Shown: positions 47,501 to 55,730, counted from the first letter of the stretch. The stretch is DNA of 64,000 nucleotides from Mariniphaga sp963747515 (GCA_963747515.1 CAVVFN010000005.1:186001-250000), one strand, 5' to 3'. Notes: generated by a model not told the origin, from the sequence alone. Program-made: numbers and translations.

Positions 47501-47611
47501 TATGACCGTAGTGTGCCCAGATACATTCTGTTTGGAAACAACTAAAATAAATACAATACTCATCATAATAATTAATGATGAAAAACAAAGTCTGATTTTT
47601 ACCATTTTCAT
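44567..47611 (-). CDS. Glycoside hydrolase family 2, exo-beta-D-glucosaminidase-like
   Basis: 1014 residues with an N-terminal signal/anchor helix (IRLCFSSLIIMMSIVFILVV). A galactose-binding-like jelly roll follows (WYRSEFNISAEQD, INYKANVWINGKLVADS, FELDIT), then immunoglobulin-like domains and a GH2 TIM barrel (ILIRGGDWTENMMMETSPIEEE, MNLNTLRLESFWGSDYFF). The acid/base region is VNWVLGSDNYPP with Asp503, and the nucleophile region is GLNWESGG with Glu568. The GSD and NxE patterns match chitosan-type exo-beta-D-glucosaminidases, in which Asp replaces the usual Glu acid/base. It would release terminal sugars, possibly glucosamine, in the periplasm. A mannosidase-like specificity is the main alternative. 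It ends the unit that starts with the sugar porter. Confidence 0.85.
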   Translation of the reverse strand: MKMVKIRLCFSSLIIMMSIVFILVVSKQNVSGHTTVIQNWKIQSGSYVRQRGEIISRVNYIDTSWYSVKGASTVLAALVENGVYPDPYYGTNLARIPGYLAGNYRLDMPASSPFNVHWWYRSEFNISAEQDRKNIYLLLHSINYKANVWINGKLVADSTEIEGAFRLFELDITDYLLPGNMNAIALEIVPPTGVDPSIRWMQGTPHPPDNDAGIWYDVKIKSGGPIHLKDPHVVTKLSLPEMDKSDLTVSGILMNKAKGEVNGILQGTITHVNNINEGGTSEGSPGKIEFSQNISFKKDETTVRFSKQIEIKNPKVWWPVNLGRQNLYDLVIEVKTESGIVSERDTIRFGIREVSAKLEAYEESVPLIGQSAGADKNEAGPHTQKKVMVHWINGKRILIRGGDWTENMMMETSPIEEEAAIRYAKNMNLNTLRLESFWGSDYFFDLADKYGIMIFNGLNCCSIWEEWDRWNEQTADVAVSSLQDQVIRLRNHPSIVNWVLGSDNYPPEEIERRYINVVTENDPGTPYVSVMPNRISTVFGYSGYSERGPGRDAAPSEWYRKMEGLNWESGGAGGEQIPPIESMRAMMPKNDLWPISGSWDIRLWQGMYESGRQQFYDRYGRPGSLEEYCITSQAWQYESNRAVYEATARKKYLTSGNLKYRYNTGWPALCFQFYDYYLRPNGSFYGTQKACEPLHLQYSYDDSSVYVTNSFYQSFNNLQVTATVYNMDMTEKYQKTSSVDIGSDGSKEVFRVPPINGLSDTYFLNLEMKDEKSNPISRNFYWLSAKGDLQGNFRSLKNLNTVELETTSTFVQNEKSTTVNIFLKNPSKDLAFFVHPTIIKGLHGTEVLPVYWSSNYFSLLPGQKYEVTATFETFLLAGKKPNVKIEGWNIKSKEYSLNKPNIDVTPTLKYSDFIVPDSIGLGRNFIAGVKVTNDAKVGSSILESREYLYVDGRSQGYKRIALAPGESKILLWPYVKLHNPGKHQVGISQNPPKTIIAGEDHFFPVKNQGMIKIP

Positions 47612-47671
47612 ATTTGTTACTTAAATATTATTTTTAATTACAGGATAATTCAGTATTCCAACTATAAGCTT

Positions 47672-48868
47672 TTACTCAAAATACACCGACAAATCGGCTT
47701 CATAAACCCGCCCTTCTTTATCGGAGGCAAGAATAATCCATGGTCCTTCTTTAGGGAAAGGATTTTTGGGACCGGTTACATCATTAATTAAATTTTGCCC
47801 CCTCCAGCCTGTGGTATCGGGAATAATGACTGAAGATAGCTGTTTAAGGATATCCGGATTCAATGTATCAATAACACCAAAATCAATTTCTCCCAGATAG
47901 CTGTTGGCATGATTGTAGATGGTATGCCCGCTAAGAATCAATGAAGGGTTGTTTTCTACTGCAAAAATGACAGGACGACTGGGATATTTAACCTTATCCA
48001 GCTTACAATAGGGATAATTTGCCCAAAGCCCTTCACGATTTCTTACTCTCAGAACAAACTGCGGTTGACCAATTTCATCTACACTGTTTTTGGTTACCAC
48101 CCATAATGTTCCGTTGGATGTTAATACAGCATTCAGATGATCGTCAGCAGTTTTATTTCCCTGTTCAATCGTTATGACATCTCCCCATCTTTCGAACGGC
48201 TGATTGTTTTCATGAATTCGAATCAGCACTGTCTCATGTTTCTGATCCGACCAGATGACTCCCACTCCTTCAGGAAGTGTTGTTGCTAAACAAATATCAT
48301 CGTCATCAATCCCGCTGCCCAAAACATAAGGGCCCTTCCACGGTCCATCTGCTTGAAAAGAACTCCAGATGCAAATTTTATCTCCGGCATCTGCAGCCAC
48401 CCAAAATTGCCCCTCCTTATCCCTTGAGATAGTGGCAGTTTCCATAGATGCTTTATTATCAGGTGGATATAATGCATCTAAAAACCTGAATTCCCAGTTT
48501 GAACCTGAATTCATTAATTGAAACACAACCAGCGAATCGTCCGATACTCCTACTGCTGTAATTTCATTTTCCCCTGCCCACACATCCACCCTCCCAGGGA
48601 TATTGACCATCAGGGCAGTTATTTCTTCATGTTCCTTCCATCCGTCATCCGTCCGCTGCCATAAAGAAGGTCCTGCTGACCGGGGCAATAGAACCCACCA
48701 GGTGTCATCCATAAACCACAATTTCGACTGAGGCTTATCAGAAGTAGGAAATGAATAATCAACCTGAAGAACAGATTTAGATGCTGGAGTTGAAATTGTT
48801 TTCTGCTTTTCCCCACAGGAAATCAGTATGGATGGAACAATGAAGATAATCCAAATCATTCTTTTCAC
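47672..48868 (-). CDS. Lipoprotein of unknown function, probable beta-propeller
   Basis: 398 residues. The signal peptide ends in the lipobox ILISCGEKQ, so it should be lipid-anchored. I do not recognise the family. The sequence repeats a pattern of short strands with aromatic and Asp-rich turns (KLWFMDDTWWVLLPRS, GQFWVAADAGDKICIWSSF, NGTLWVVTKNSVDEIG, GPWIILASDKEGRVYEADL), which suggests a six- or seven-bladed propeller like those of sialidase- or BNR-type proteins. No Asp-box or catalytic set is obvious. It lies between the MBL-fold gene (74 bp) and the GH2 gene (60 bp) and is probably part of the same transcript, perhaps as a surface binding protein. Confidence 0.75.
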   Translation of the reverse strand: MKRMIWIIFIVPSILISCGEKQKTISTPASKSVLQVDYSFPTSDKPQSKLWFMDDTWWVLLPRSAGPSLWQRTDDGWKEHEEITALMVNIPGRVDVWAGENEITAVGVSDDSLVVFQLMNSGSNWEFRFLDALYPPDNKASMETATISRDKEGQFWVAADAGDKICIWSSFQADGPWKGPYVLGSGIDDDDICLATTLPEGVGVIWSDQKHETVLIRIHENNQPFERWGDVITIEQGNKTADDHLNAVLTSNGTLWVVTKNSVDEIGQPQFVLRVRNREGLWANYPYCKLDKVKYPSRPVIFAVENNPSLILSGHTIYNHANSYLGEIDFGVIDTLNPDILKQLSSVIIPDTTGWRGQNLINDVTGPKNPFPKEGPWIILASDKEGRVYEADLSVYFE

Positions 48869-48942
48869 AATAAAACAGGTTTAATCATACTTTAATTTCA
48901 AAATCGTTTAAAATTTCCGGTTTTTGTATCGTCTACTGCCTG

Positions 48943-50208
48943 CTATTCTGAATTAAAAGGACCAAATATCTTTTTAACCATGAGCTCTTCATCTTCTGCC
49001 GACAAAACATATATTTTGTACCGGGTACCTCCGTTCAATACTTTTACTACAACATGACCATCATCGGGTGAAACATTTTGTCTCCATCTCATATCGGATG
49101 TAACTGATTTTCTTTCATCGGGTAAATTGGTAAAAAAAACAAACCTTTCTTTCGATCCCATTGGAACAGAAAATATTCTTTCCAGCACACTCTCCTGTAT
49201 ATGCTCAAAATCCCAGACAGGGACAATAAAAACTGAAGCCTTTATATTCTCCAGAAAACCAGTAGTCAATGCATCTTTGAAAGCATGGTGGTTTGCTTTG
49301 CAAACATTAACCGGGCCTGCTATTTTACCAACTTCTTCTTCTACATTGACTGGATTTCCCGCTTCATTCAATAAATTTCCACTTAAATCACCGGCAGTAA
49401 AATAACTGAATGGACCATATGTAATTTTTATTCCGATACTTGTAGTATTTTCATTTATCGATTTAACGGTATTGAGTTTATTTTTATCAAAATAACGAAT
49501 ATATTCCTTTCGCTGTGCATCCCAGACCACACCATTTTCAACCAGATTTTGTACATGAAAAAGTGAAGAATAGGCACGACGATTTTTTTGAAGCTGAATT
49601 TGATCAATTTCGCCTGCCTTAAAATCTAAAGGATTGAGGCTGTTGTTCTTTATTTTCCATTCAAGAAAAGCTTTGTAATTTTCAAATTCCGGACCTTCAA
49701 TTGCTTTTGGATAATCATATTCCGGCCATCCCCTGTCGAGCAGGTAATTAAAATCGACATATTCTCCAACTTCAGCAATTCCCGAAAGGATATAATTTGG
49801 CTTACGACCCTTCGTAACAAGTGCATTATTGTTAATGTTTCCAATATGATCACTATGAAAATGAGAAACCAAAAGGTAATCCACCCTATTTTTAAAAGGA
49901 TTAACTTTTTTAATGTATCGTGCAATCCATTCACCCGGCTGTCGGGAATTATCGGGTAATGCTTTACACATTTTTGAATAATCTCCGGGAAATCTGTCGC
50001 CTGCGTCAATAAGCAGTGAGGTTCCATCCGGGAACAGTAAAAAGCTGGATTCTCCCCGGCCGGTATAAATATGATGAATATCAAGTTCTCCTTCCTTCCA
50101 GCCTTTGTAAGGATGACCTGTTTCATATTCAGGTGTTTCATCCACCTTTTCCGGGAGCACATCCTGATGAAAGAGGCAAAAAGCCATTAAAAGAATCAGG
50201 GTAATCAT
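48943..50208 (-). CDS. Exported MBL-fold metallo-hydrolase
   Basis: 421 residues with an N-terminal export signal (LILLMAFCLFHQDVLP). The metallo-beta-lactamase motif VSHFHSDHIG lies at residues 114-123 (His116, His118, Asp120, His121). Further ligands come from FTAGDLSG and CKANHHAFKD. The layout resembles ComEC-type MBL domains (GRGESSFLLFPDGTSLLIDAG). Such domains hydrolyse phosphodiesters or other esters with two zinc ions, but a periplasmic role in a glycan cluster is unusual. The substrate cannot be inferred. It stands 180 bp behind the sugar porter gene. Confidence 0.85.
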   Translation of the reverse strand: MITLILLMAFCLFHQDVLPEKVDETPEYETGHPYKGWKEGELDIHHIYTGRGESSFLLFPDGTSLLIDAGDRFPGDYSKMCKALPDNSRQPGEWIARYIKKVNPFKNRVDYLLVSHFHSDHIGNINNNALVTKGRKPNYILSGIAEVGEYVDFNYLLDRGWPEYDYPKAIEGPEFENYKAFLEWKIKNNSLNPLDFKAGEIDQIQLQKNRRAYSSLFHVQNLVENGVVWDAQRKEYIRYFDKNKLNTVKSINENTTSIGIKITYGPFSYFTAGDLSGNLLNEAGNPVNVEEEVGKIAGPVNVCKANHHAFKDALTTGFLENIKASVFIVPVWDFEHIQESVLERIFSVPMGSKERFVFFTNLPDERKSVTSDMRWRQNVSPDDGHVVVKVLNGGTRYKIYVLSAEDEELMVKKIFGPFNSE

Positions 50209-50387
50209 ACGGTTATCTGTTTCATCTGGTACTGTTTAATATCTTTCTACTGCATATCAATATACTGAAAAAAGATGGGAAACAGGTATTTACGAAAGTA
50301 AATATTTCTGGATTTCCTCATCATTCTTTCCATTCCACAATTTCCTATTGTCTTGTATTAAACGATCTTGTATCGTGTCGTATTATC
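50209..50387. other. Gap between sugar porter and MBL-fold gene with a perfect hairpin
   Basis: The palindrome TATTTAC-GAAA-GTAAATA at 50287-50304 has a stable GAAA tetraloop. It may shape the transcript or bind a regulator; no T-run follows on either strand. Confidence 0.45.
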
Positions 50388-51812
50388 TTATACCTCGTCT
50401 CCGAATTTTTTCCAGTATCTTTCAATTTCCTCCAGACTTCTTCCTTTTGTTTCAGGGATAAAATAAAAAAAGAAAATTGTACCCGCGAGGCAGAAAACAG
50501 CAAAAGTGAAGAAACCAGCCCCCATTCCGGTTTTAGATACGTACCAGGGAAACAGGAAAGCTGCAGTAAAATTAGTTGCCCAATTGGCAAAAGTCGCAAC
50601 CGACATGGCCCTTCCCCGTATATGGGTGGGATAAATCTCACCAATAATCACCCATATAACCGCATTAATTGACAGGGCAAGGCTTCCGATATATATACAA
50701 AAAAGCACAACAATCCAGATTCCCGATAAAATACCGGTTGCAAAAAGCAGACCTATTCCACATAAAGAAATAAATACGGCCGACATGCCACCAATCAGCA
50801 ATGGGCGACGGCCCCAGCTGTCGATTTTGAGCAGTGCAGCAATGGTAAAAATCAGATTAATTAGCCCAATCAGCACCTGAAACTGCACAGCACTATCCAA
50901 TGCAAAACCTGCCCCTTCAAGAATGGTGGGTCCATAGTAGATAACGATATTAACCCCCGTAAACTGGCCAAAAACCGACAGGCCGCTACCAATAAGAAGC
51001 GCCCGCCTCAGACCAGGTTTAAAAAGCTCACCAATACTTACTTTCTTTTTCTTCTTTTCCCTGAGTTTCAGAAATTCGCCTTCATCAAAATTCCTGTTTA
51101 TCCTGCGCAGCAAGCTCATGCCTTTTTCCTGCAGGCCCCGGTCAATCAGCCAGCGGGGACTTTCCGGCACAAAGAACAGCAACAGCAAAAATAAACCACT
51201 GGGCACCATTTCAGCAGCAAACATGCCGCGCCAGATCTCGGTTCGAAATACCATTTCCGGAATCCCTTCAGTAAAAATATTTTCCGGAGAACCGGCATAT
51301 TGTAACAACACCCAGTTCGAAAAATAAGCAAAAAGAATACCCACCACAATTGCCAGTTGATATAAAGCAACCAGTCTGCCCCTGATATTTGCAGGAGCAA
51401 ATTCAGAAATATACATGGGTGAAAGTACCGACGCAATTCCCACACCTATTCCGCCAATCAGCCTTGCAGCAATGAGCCAGGAAAAATTTGGCGGAATGGA
51501 CGAGAATAAGGCGGAAATAAAAAACAAAAATGCTGAAATGAGTAATACAGGTTTACGTCCCAAACGGTCACTAAGGATGCCTGCCGAAAAGGCTCCGGCA
51601 ATAGCACCAGTCAATGCCGAACTTCCAAACCATCCCAGCTCAATCTTTGATAACCCAAACTGTGTTTCCACCATCCCAAATGTGCCCGAAATAACTGCGG
51701 TATCAAACCCAAAAAGCACGCCTCCCAGAGAAGCAATAAAACAAATTATCCACAACAATGCCGGTTCACCGGATTTAATATCAGTTTGGGTTCTTTCTCT
51801 GCGCTTCATCAT
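50388..51812 (-). CDS. Sugar porter family MFS transporter (proton-sugar symporter)
   Basis: About 474 residues and twelve membrane helices. Sugar-porter signatures are GGVLFGFDTAVISG in helix 1, GILSDRLGRKPVLL between helices 2 and 3, PESPRWLIDRG at the end of the N-terminal half, GQFTGVNIVIYYGPTI in helix 7 and PETKGRSLEEIERYW at the C-terminus. It resembles XylE/GLUT-type proton symporters for xylose, arabinose, glucose or galactose. The ATG at 51812 is chosen over the longer frame, whose first codon is TTG at 51890. It begins the unit that continues with the MBL-fold, lipoprotein and GH2 genes, so it may import the released monosaccharide. Confidence 0.93.
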   Translation of the reverse strand: MMKRRERTQTDIKSGEPALLWIICFIASLGGVLFGFDTAVISGTFGMVETQFGLSKIELGWFGSSALTGAIAGAFSAGILSDRLGRKPVLLISAFLFFISALFSSIPPNFSWLIAARLIGGIGVGIASVLSPMYISEFAPANIRGRLVALYQLAIVVGILFAYFSNWVLLQYAGSPENIFTEGIPEMVFRTEIWRGMFAAEMVPSGLFLLLLFFVPESPRWLIDRGLQEKGMSLLRRINRNFDEGEFLKLREKKKKKVSIGELFKPGLRRALLIGSGLSVFGQFTGVNIVIYYGPTILEGAGFALDSAVQFQVLIGLINLIFTIAALLKIDSWGRRPLLIGGMSAVFISLCGIGLLFATGILSGIWIVVLFCIYIGSLALSINAVIWVIIGEIYPTHIRGRAMSVATFANWATNFTAAFLFPWYVSKTGMGAGFFTFAVFCLAGTIFFFYFIPETKGRSLEEIERYWKKFGDEV

Positions 51813-52143
51813 CGGTAATTTCTGTAACTGTTTTATAGCAATAACTTCAATGCTGTTGTTTTTTATTTCTTGCAGCCGGCAATAGAACAAAATTGCCGAA
51901 TATCCGCAGATAGGTTTATTTCCAAATTCATAAGAAAATGACGAAAATAGTAAAATTTATCCCCCCTTCTCTCCGTTACAGACTAGAAACAGGCAAATAA
52001 AATTCAAAATCTTTTTAATATCTTTTTGAAATTGTATTTTTGCAGGAATGTCCTCCGGCAAATTGCCTAAAGGTAAGGCAGCCGGAAGTTATTGCTGAAT
52101 TTATTGATATCCAAAAATTTTTCTAATTAATAGTTTACTACAG
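51813..52143. other. Divergent intergenic region with a structured 5' leader
   Basis: 331 bp between the divergent porter gene and the secreted-protein gene at 52144. On the plus strand a -7 box TATTTTTG (52035-52042) is followed by a two-part hairpin at 52054-52086 (TCCGGC/GCCGGA outside, TGCCT/AGGCA inside). On the minus strand a weak -7 match, TATTTTCG, lies near 51940. Confidence 0.45.
52035..52086 (+). promoter_or_regulatory. Predicted -7 element and 5'-leader hairpin
   Basis: TATTTTTG at 52035-52042 fits the TANNTTTG element, with transcription expected near 52049. The hairpin at 52054-52086 would then be the first structure of the RNA, about 58 nt before the ATG. No clear -33 box was seen. 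Confidence 0.4.
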
Positions 52144-52782
52144 ATGAAAATAAAATCATTGCTCATGCTGTCAGTGCTCTTTCTTATAGAAGCACAAGTA
52201 TCGTTTGCCCAGGAAAGTTATCGGCCGGGATTGTTTTTCAGGGAAGACTGGAAAGAAATTCCTCCTGAAACACCAATCACCCAAAAACATGTCAATAATC
52301 CTGAATTGCTTCTCCAGACCTATGGCCCGGGAAAAGAAGGCATAAAAAAGAGCAACCATGAAAGGCCTGTAGATGATCCATTTTACGTATGGTCGGGAAC
52401 ATGCCTTGACAACTGGCTGGTTTCCCTGAAACAAAAAACTAACAATGTGGATTTAACCGGCTTTTCTAAAATCAGGTGGCGTACCAAACAAGCCGGCCTG
52501 AGGGAATTGCGCATTGCCCTGAAACTTGCTGATGGCTCCTGGTTAATCAGCGATCTTTACACTGGCCCGTCAGAAGATTGGCAAATCAGTGAATTTAACC
52601 TGCAGGATGTTACCTGGCACAAACTTGATATAAACCGTGTAGTAGAAGTAGGACCGGCAGATAATCCTGATCTGTCTGATGTGGAGGAGATAGGTTTTAC
52701 CGATTTGATGCCCGGCGGCCAATCTGCTGCCTGCTCAAGACTCGATTGGATTGAGGTGGATGGAAAGCCGGTAAAACGATAA
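52144..52782 (+). CDS. Secreted protein with a jelly-roll (CBM/CIA30-like) domain
   Basis: 212 residues. The signal peptide ends at about residue 22 (VSFAQ). The body (LTGFSKIRWRTKQAGLRELRIALKLADGSWLISD, then WQISEFNLQDVTWHKLD, then EEIGFTDLMPGGQSAACSRLDWIEVDGKP) has the strand pattern of CIA30/CBM11-type jelly-roll domains, in which a beta-sandwich often binds a glycan. No catalytic motif is seen. It divides from the sugar porter across 331 bp and is followed after 19 bp by a small cytosolic protein gene. A role in binding plant glycans is inferred only from fold and place. Confidence 0.75.
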   Translation: MKIKSLLMLSVLFLIEAQVSFAQESYRPGLFFREDWKEIPPETPITQKHVNNPELLLQTYGPGKEGIKKSNHERPVDDPFYVWSGTCLDNWLVSLKQKTNNVDLTGFSKIRWRTKQAGLRELRIALKLADGSWLISDLYTGPSEDWQISEFNLQDVTWHKLDINRVVEVGPADNPDLSDVEEIGFTDLMPGGQSAACSRLDWIEVDGKPVKR

Positions 52783-52801
52783 TCCGTTACCAGGGGAATG
52801 G

Positions 52802-53272
52802 ATGGATACAGCACCGCTCAGTGAATTAAAAAAGGAATTAAACATCTGTTCTTCGCAGCAGTTGCAGGAAATCATTGTTCGTCTTGCCAAATTCAAAAAA
52901 GAAAATAAAGAGCTGTTGCACTACCTGCTGTTTGAATCATTCAATCAGCAGGATTTTATCTATGGTGTCAAGAAGGAAATAGATGAACAATTTCTGAACC
53001 TTAACAGCAGCAGCTTCTACCTGGCAAAAAAAACACTGCGAAAAGTTCTTCGTACTACCAATAAATATATCCGCTACTCAGGTTCAAAAGAAGTTGAAAT
53101 TGAATTACTTATCTATTTCTGTATGAAAATGAAGAATTCCAATCTGCGGATAAATGCCAACCGGGCTGTTTTAAACCTTTATTTGAACCAGGTTAAAAGA
53201 ATTAAAAAAGTCAATTCAACGCTTCATGAAGATTTGCAATCGGATTTTGAAGAAATAATCAGTGGACTTTAA
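52802..53272 (+). CDS. Hypothetical all-helical cytosolic protein
   Basis: 156 residues, no signal peptide and no membrane segment. It is rich in Lys, Glu and Leu (ELKKELNICSSQQLQEIIVRL, KKENKELLHYLLFES), predicted to be entirely alpha-helical. The first 60 residues recall small Bacteroidota proteins that start SELKKELK...ELI; the family cannot be named with confidence. The ATG overlaps no other gene and lies 19 bp behind the secreted-protein gene, so the two may be co-transcribed, though their products act in different compartments. Confidence 0.65.
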   Translation: MDTAPLSELKKELNICSSQQLQEIIVRLAKFKKENKELLHYLLFESFNQQDFIYGVKKEIDEQFLNLNSSSFYLAKKTLRKVLRTTNKYIRYSGSKEVEIELLIYFCMKMKNSNLRINANRAVLNLYLNQVKRIKKVNSTLHEDLQSDFEEIISGL

Positions 53273-53423
53273 AAACAGAGTAGCCGGCAACTGTCCTGCA
53301 TTAACCCATATCACCAGGGTTCATTCCCATACAATTTTCACATGAAACAGCATCTATCCTGATTTTTAAAATCCCCAAGAGCTTGATCTGAGAAAGTACT
53401 TTAATCTATAAACCGAACGATAT

Positions 53424-53521
53424 AAACTCATATTAAATTCAGCGTTAATTCAATGTAAATTCAATTGAAACCGAATTTAAATTGAATTAACATTGAATTT
53501 ATATTGAGTTTGTATTGAGTT
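53424..53521. repeat. Long AT-rich imperfect inverted repeat
   Basis: Many copies of the word ATTCAAT or its complement ATTGAAT are arranged head to head (GTTAATTCAATG and TAAATTCAATT on the left, AATTGAATTAACATTGAATTT and two ATTGAGTTT on the right), so the segment can fold into a long stem. The left arm is about 53424-53467 and the right arm about 53474-53521. Confidence 0.6.
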
Positions 53522-53530
53522 TAATCCGGA

Positions 53531-53572
53531 CAAGGTATGGAATTGGTACACCAAGGTATAGAATTGGTACAC
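53531..53572. repeat. Tandem direct repeat, 2 x 21 bp
   Basis: Two adjacent units, CAAGGTATGGAATTGGTACA plus C and CAAGGTATAGAATTGGTACA plus C, differ at one base. Two units are too few, and have no spacer, for a CRISPR array. Confidence 0.85.
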
Positions 53573-53849
53573 TCTTGAAACTTTCTTTTACAGGATGCAG
53601 AAACGTAATCGATAATTTTACCAGTAAAATTATTTCTGATGGTTTTCATCATTGCCAATAATTTTAAAGAAAAGTCTTTACATAAATAAAGACACATCTT
53701 GTCATCGGAAATGCTGATTATTATCAAGAGATTTCCTTTTTGCAAATGCCAGACGAAAAATCATTTTTAAAGCTAAGAGGATGAATTTTAATCTTTATCT
53801 TAATCCTGTTCTAAACTCTGTAACAGGATGAAATCCCAAAATACTGTTG

Positions 53850-53857
53850 TATTTTTG
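53850..53857 (+). promoter_or_regulatory. Predicted -7 element of ettA
   Basis: TATTTTTG followed by CC fits the TANNTTTG element. Transcription would begin near 53863, giving a leader of only about 17 nt before the ettA ATG at 53880. No clear -33 element is present. Confidence 0.45.
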
Positions 53858-53879
53858 CCTGATAATTTATTCAATAAAA

Positions 53880-55562
53880 ATGAGCGACGATAAAAAAATC
53901 ATCTTTTCGATGTATAAGGTAAGCAAGACTTACCCACCCAATAAAACAATAATAAAAGACATATCGCTGTCTTTTTTCCTGGGGGCCAAGATCGGGATCA
54001 TTGGGTTAAACGGTTCGGGGAAATCGACTTTGCTTCGCATTATTGCGGGTGAAGAAAAGAATTTCAATGGGGAACTGGTATTTGCGCCGGGCTATACTAC
54101 AGGCCTTTTAAAGCAGGAACCTGAGCTGGATGAATCTAAAACAGTTATTGAAGTAGTAAAAGAAGGGGTGCAGGAGGTAGTGGATATATTGGCAGACTAT
54201 GAGGAAATCAACCTGAAGTTTGGCCTGCCCGAAGTGTATGAGAACCCCGAAGAGATGGGCAAACTGATGGACGAACAGGCAAAGCTACAGGAGAAAATAG
54301 ATCAGACCGATGCCTGGAACCTGGATACCCGGCTTGAGCGGGCTATGGATGCATTGCAGTGCCCGCCGGACAATCAACCGGTACATGAGCTTTCAGGAGG
54401 GGAAAGGCGCCGTGTAGCTTTATGCCGGCTGTTATTGCAGGAACCCGATATTCTGCTTCTCGATGAACCCACCAACCATCTTGATGCAGAAAGTATTCAA
54501 TGGCTGGAAATGCACCTGGCACAATATAAAGGCACAGTAATCTGCATCACCCACGACCGGTACTTTCTCGATAATGTTGCAGGCTGGATTCTGGAACTGG
54601 ACCGCGGACAGGGAATACCCTGGAAAGGCAATTATACATCGTGGCTCGAACAAAAATCCCAACGCCTGGAGCAGGAAGAAAAAGGAAGTCAGAAACGCAG
54701 AAAAACATTGGAACGGGAGCTGGAATGGGTTCGTATGGCCCCGAAGGCACGTCAGGCAAAATCGAAAGCCCGCTTACATGCTTACGACAAGATGCTGAAT
54801 GAAGATGAAAAACAAAAGGAAGAAAAACTCGAAATCTTCATACCGAACGGGCCACGGCTGGGCGAAAAGGTAATTGAAATGGAAGGTATTTCAAAAAGCT
54901 TTGGTGAGAGGCTCTTGTTTGAAGACCTTAGCTTTAAGCTTCCCCGATCAGGAATCATTGGAGTAATAGGACCAAACGGTGCAGGAAAATCCACTCTTTT
55001 CAAACTGATTATGGATCAGCTGGAACCTAATTCAGGGAAAATTCTTGTCGGTGAAACCGTCAAAATAAGCTATGTTGATCAAACTCACCAGGCCATCGAT
55101 CCGGAAAAATCGGTATTTCATGTTATCTCTGGCGGAACTGAAACCATTATGCTGGGCAACCGGCAGGTGAATGCACGTGCTTATGTGGCACGGTTTAATT
55201 TCACCGGTGCCGACCAGGAAAAAAAGTGTGGCGTATTATCGGGTGGAGAACGCAACAGGCTGCACCTTGCACTTGCATTAAAATCGGAAGGCAATGTACT
55301 GCTGCTTGATGAACCTACGAATGATATTGATGTGAATACCCTGCGTGCACTGGAGGAAGGACTTGAAAATTTTGCCGGGTGTGCCGTTGTTATTTCCCAC
55401 GACCGGTGGTTTCTCGATCGTATTGCCACCCACATTCTTTCATTTGAAGGAGAAGCAAAAGTTTATTTCTTCGAAGGCTCATTTACGGAGTATGAAGAAA
55501 ACAGGAAAAGGCGTCTGGAAGATGCATCACCAAAACGGTTTAAATACAAAAAACTTCAATAA
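53880..55562 (+). CDS. ettA: Energy-dependent translational throttle protein, ABC-F ATPase
   Basis: 560 residues, two ABC ATPase domains in tandem and no membrane part. The first has Walker A GLNGSGKST, signature LSGGERRRVALCRLLL and Walker B ILLLDEPTNHLD. The second has GPNGAGKST, LSGGERNRLHLAL and VLLLDEPTNDID. Between them lies the charged linker typical of ABC-F proteins (QEEKGSQKRRKTLERELEWVRMAPKARQAKSKAR). EttA binds the ribosomal E site and gates the first elongation steps according to the ADP/ATP ratio. Length and linker fit EttA better than other ABC-F proteins. I take the ATG at 53880 (MSDDKKIIFSMYKVSKTYPP) because the upstream 11 codons would lie in the predicted promoter. Confidence 0.93.
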   Translation: MSDDKKIIFSMYKVSKTYPPNKTIIKDISLSFFLGAKIGIIGLNGSGKSTLLRIIAGEEKNFNGELVFAPGYTTGLLKQEPELDESKTVIEVVKEGVQEVVDILADYEEINLKFGLPEVYENPEEMGKLMDEQAKLQEKIDQTDAWNLDTRLERAMDALQCPPDNQPVHELSGGERRRVALCRLLLQEPDILLLDEPTNHLDAESIQWLEMHLAQYKGTVICITHDRYFLDNVAGWILELDRGQGIPWKGNYTSWLEQKSQRLEQEEKGSQKRRKTLERELEWVRMAPKARQAKSKARLHAYDKMLNEDEKQKEEKLEIFIPNGPRLGEKVIEMEGISKSFGERLLFEDLSFKLPRSGIIGVIGPNGAGKSTLFKLIMDQLEPNSGKILVGETVKISYVDQTHQAIDPEKSVFHVISGGTETIMLGNRQVNARAYVARFNFTGADQEKKCGVLSGGERNRLHLALALKSEGNVLLLDEPTNDIDVNTLRALEEGLENFAGCAVVISHDRWFLDRIATHILSFEGEAKVYFFEGSFTEYEENRKRRLEDASPKRFKYKKLQ

Positions 55563-55566
55563 TCTA

Positions 55567-55600
55567 AAAAAAGCTGCCAGATAACCGGCAGCTTTTTTTT
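55567..55600 (+). terminator. Rho-independent terminator after ettA
   Basis: Arms AAGCTGCC and GGCAGCTT enclose AGATAACC and run into eight T, 8 bp behind the ettA stop. A-residues before the left arm make it usable from both sides. Confidence 0.9.
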
Positions 55601-55649
55601 CACAAATCACAGTGCAAGGGAATCTCTGTAAATTACAGCGGCTTCACAC

Positions 55650-55690
55650 AAAAAAACAAACCGTTCCAAGGCTGCCCCTGAAACGGCTTA
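55650..55690 (-). terminator. Probable terminator of the galK-transporter unit
   Basis: On the minus strand AAGCCGTT pairs with AACGGTTT around a 16-nt loop that can pair further, followed by TTTGTTTTTTT. It lies about 40 bp behind the transporter stop. Confidence 0.65.
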
Positions 55691-55730
55691 TCATTGATTT
55701 ATTTTAATCAGAACCGTTTACATCTTCTTC

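Larger units (their letters stand above)
53273..53879. other. Intergenic region upstream of ettA with palindrome and tandem repeat
   Basis: About 600 bp without a supported gene. It holds an AT-rich imperfect palindrome (53424-53521), a 21-bp tandem repeat (53531-53572) and a -7 element for ettA (53850-53857). Confidence 0.5.

Noticed and set aside
53531..53572. Possible CRISPR array
   Set aside because: There are only two units without spacers and no cas gene anywhere in the window.
53521..53745. A 74-codon minus-strand frame upstream of ettA
   Set aside because: Its end is made of the translated 21-bp repeat (CTNSIP twice), and the rest has no recognisable features.
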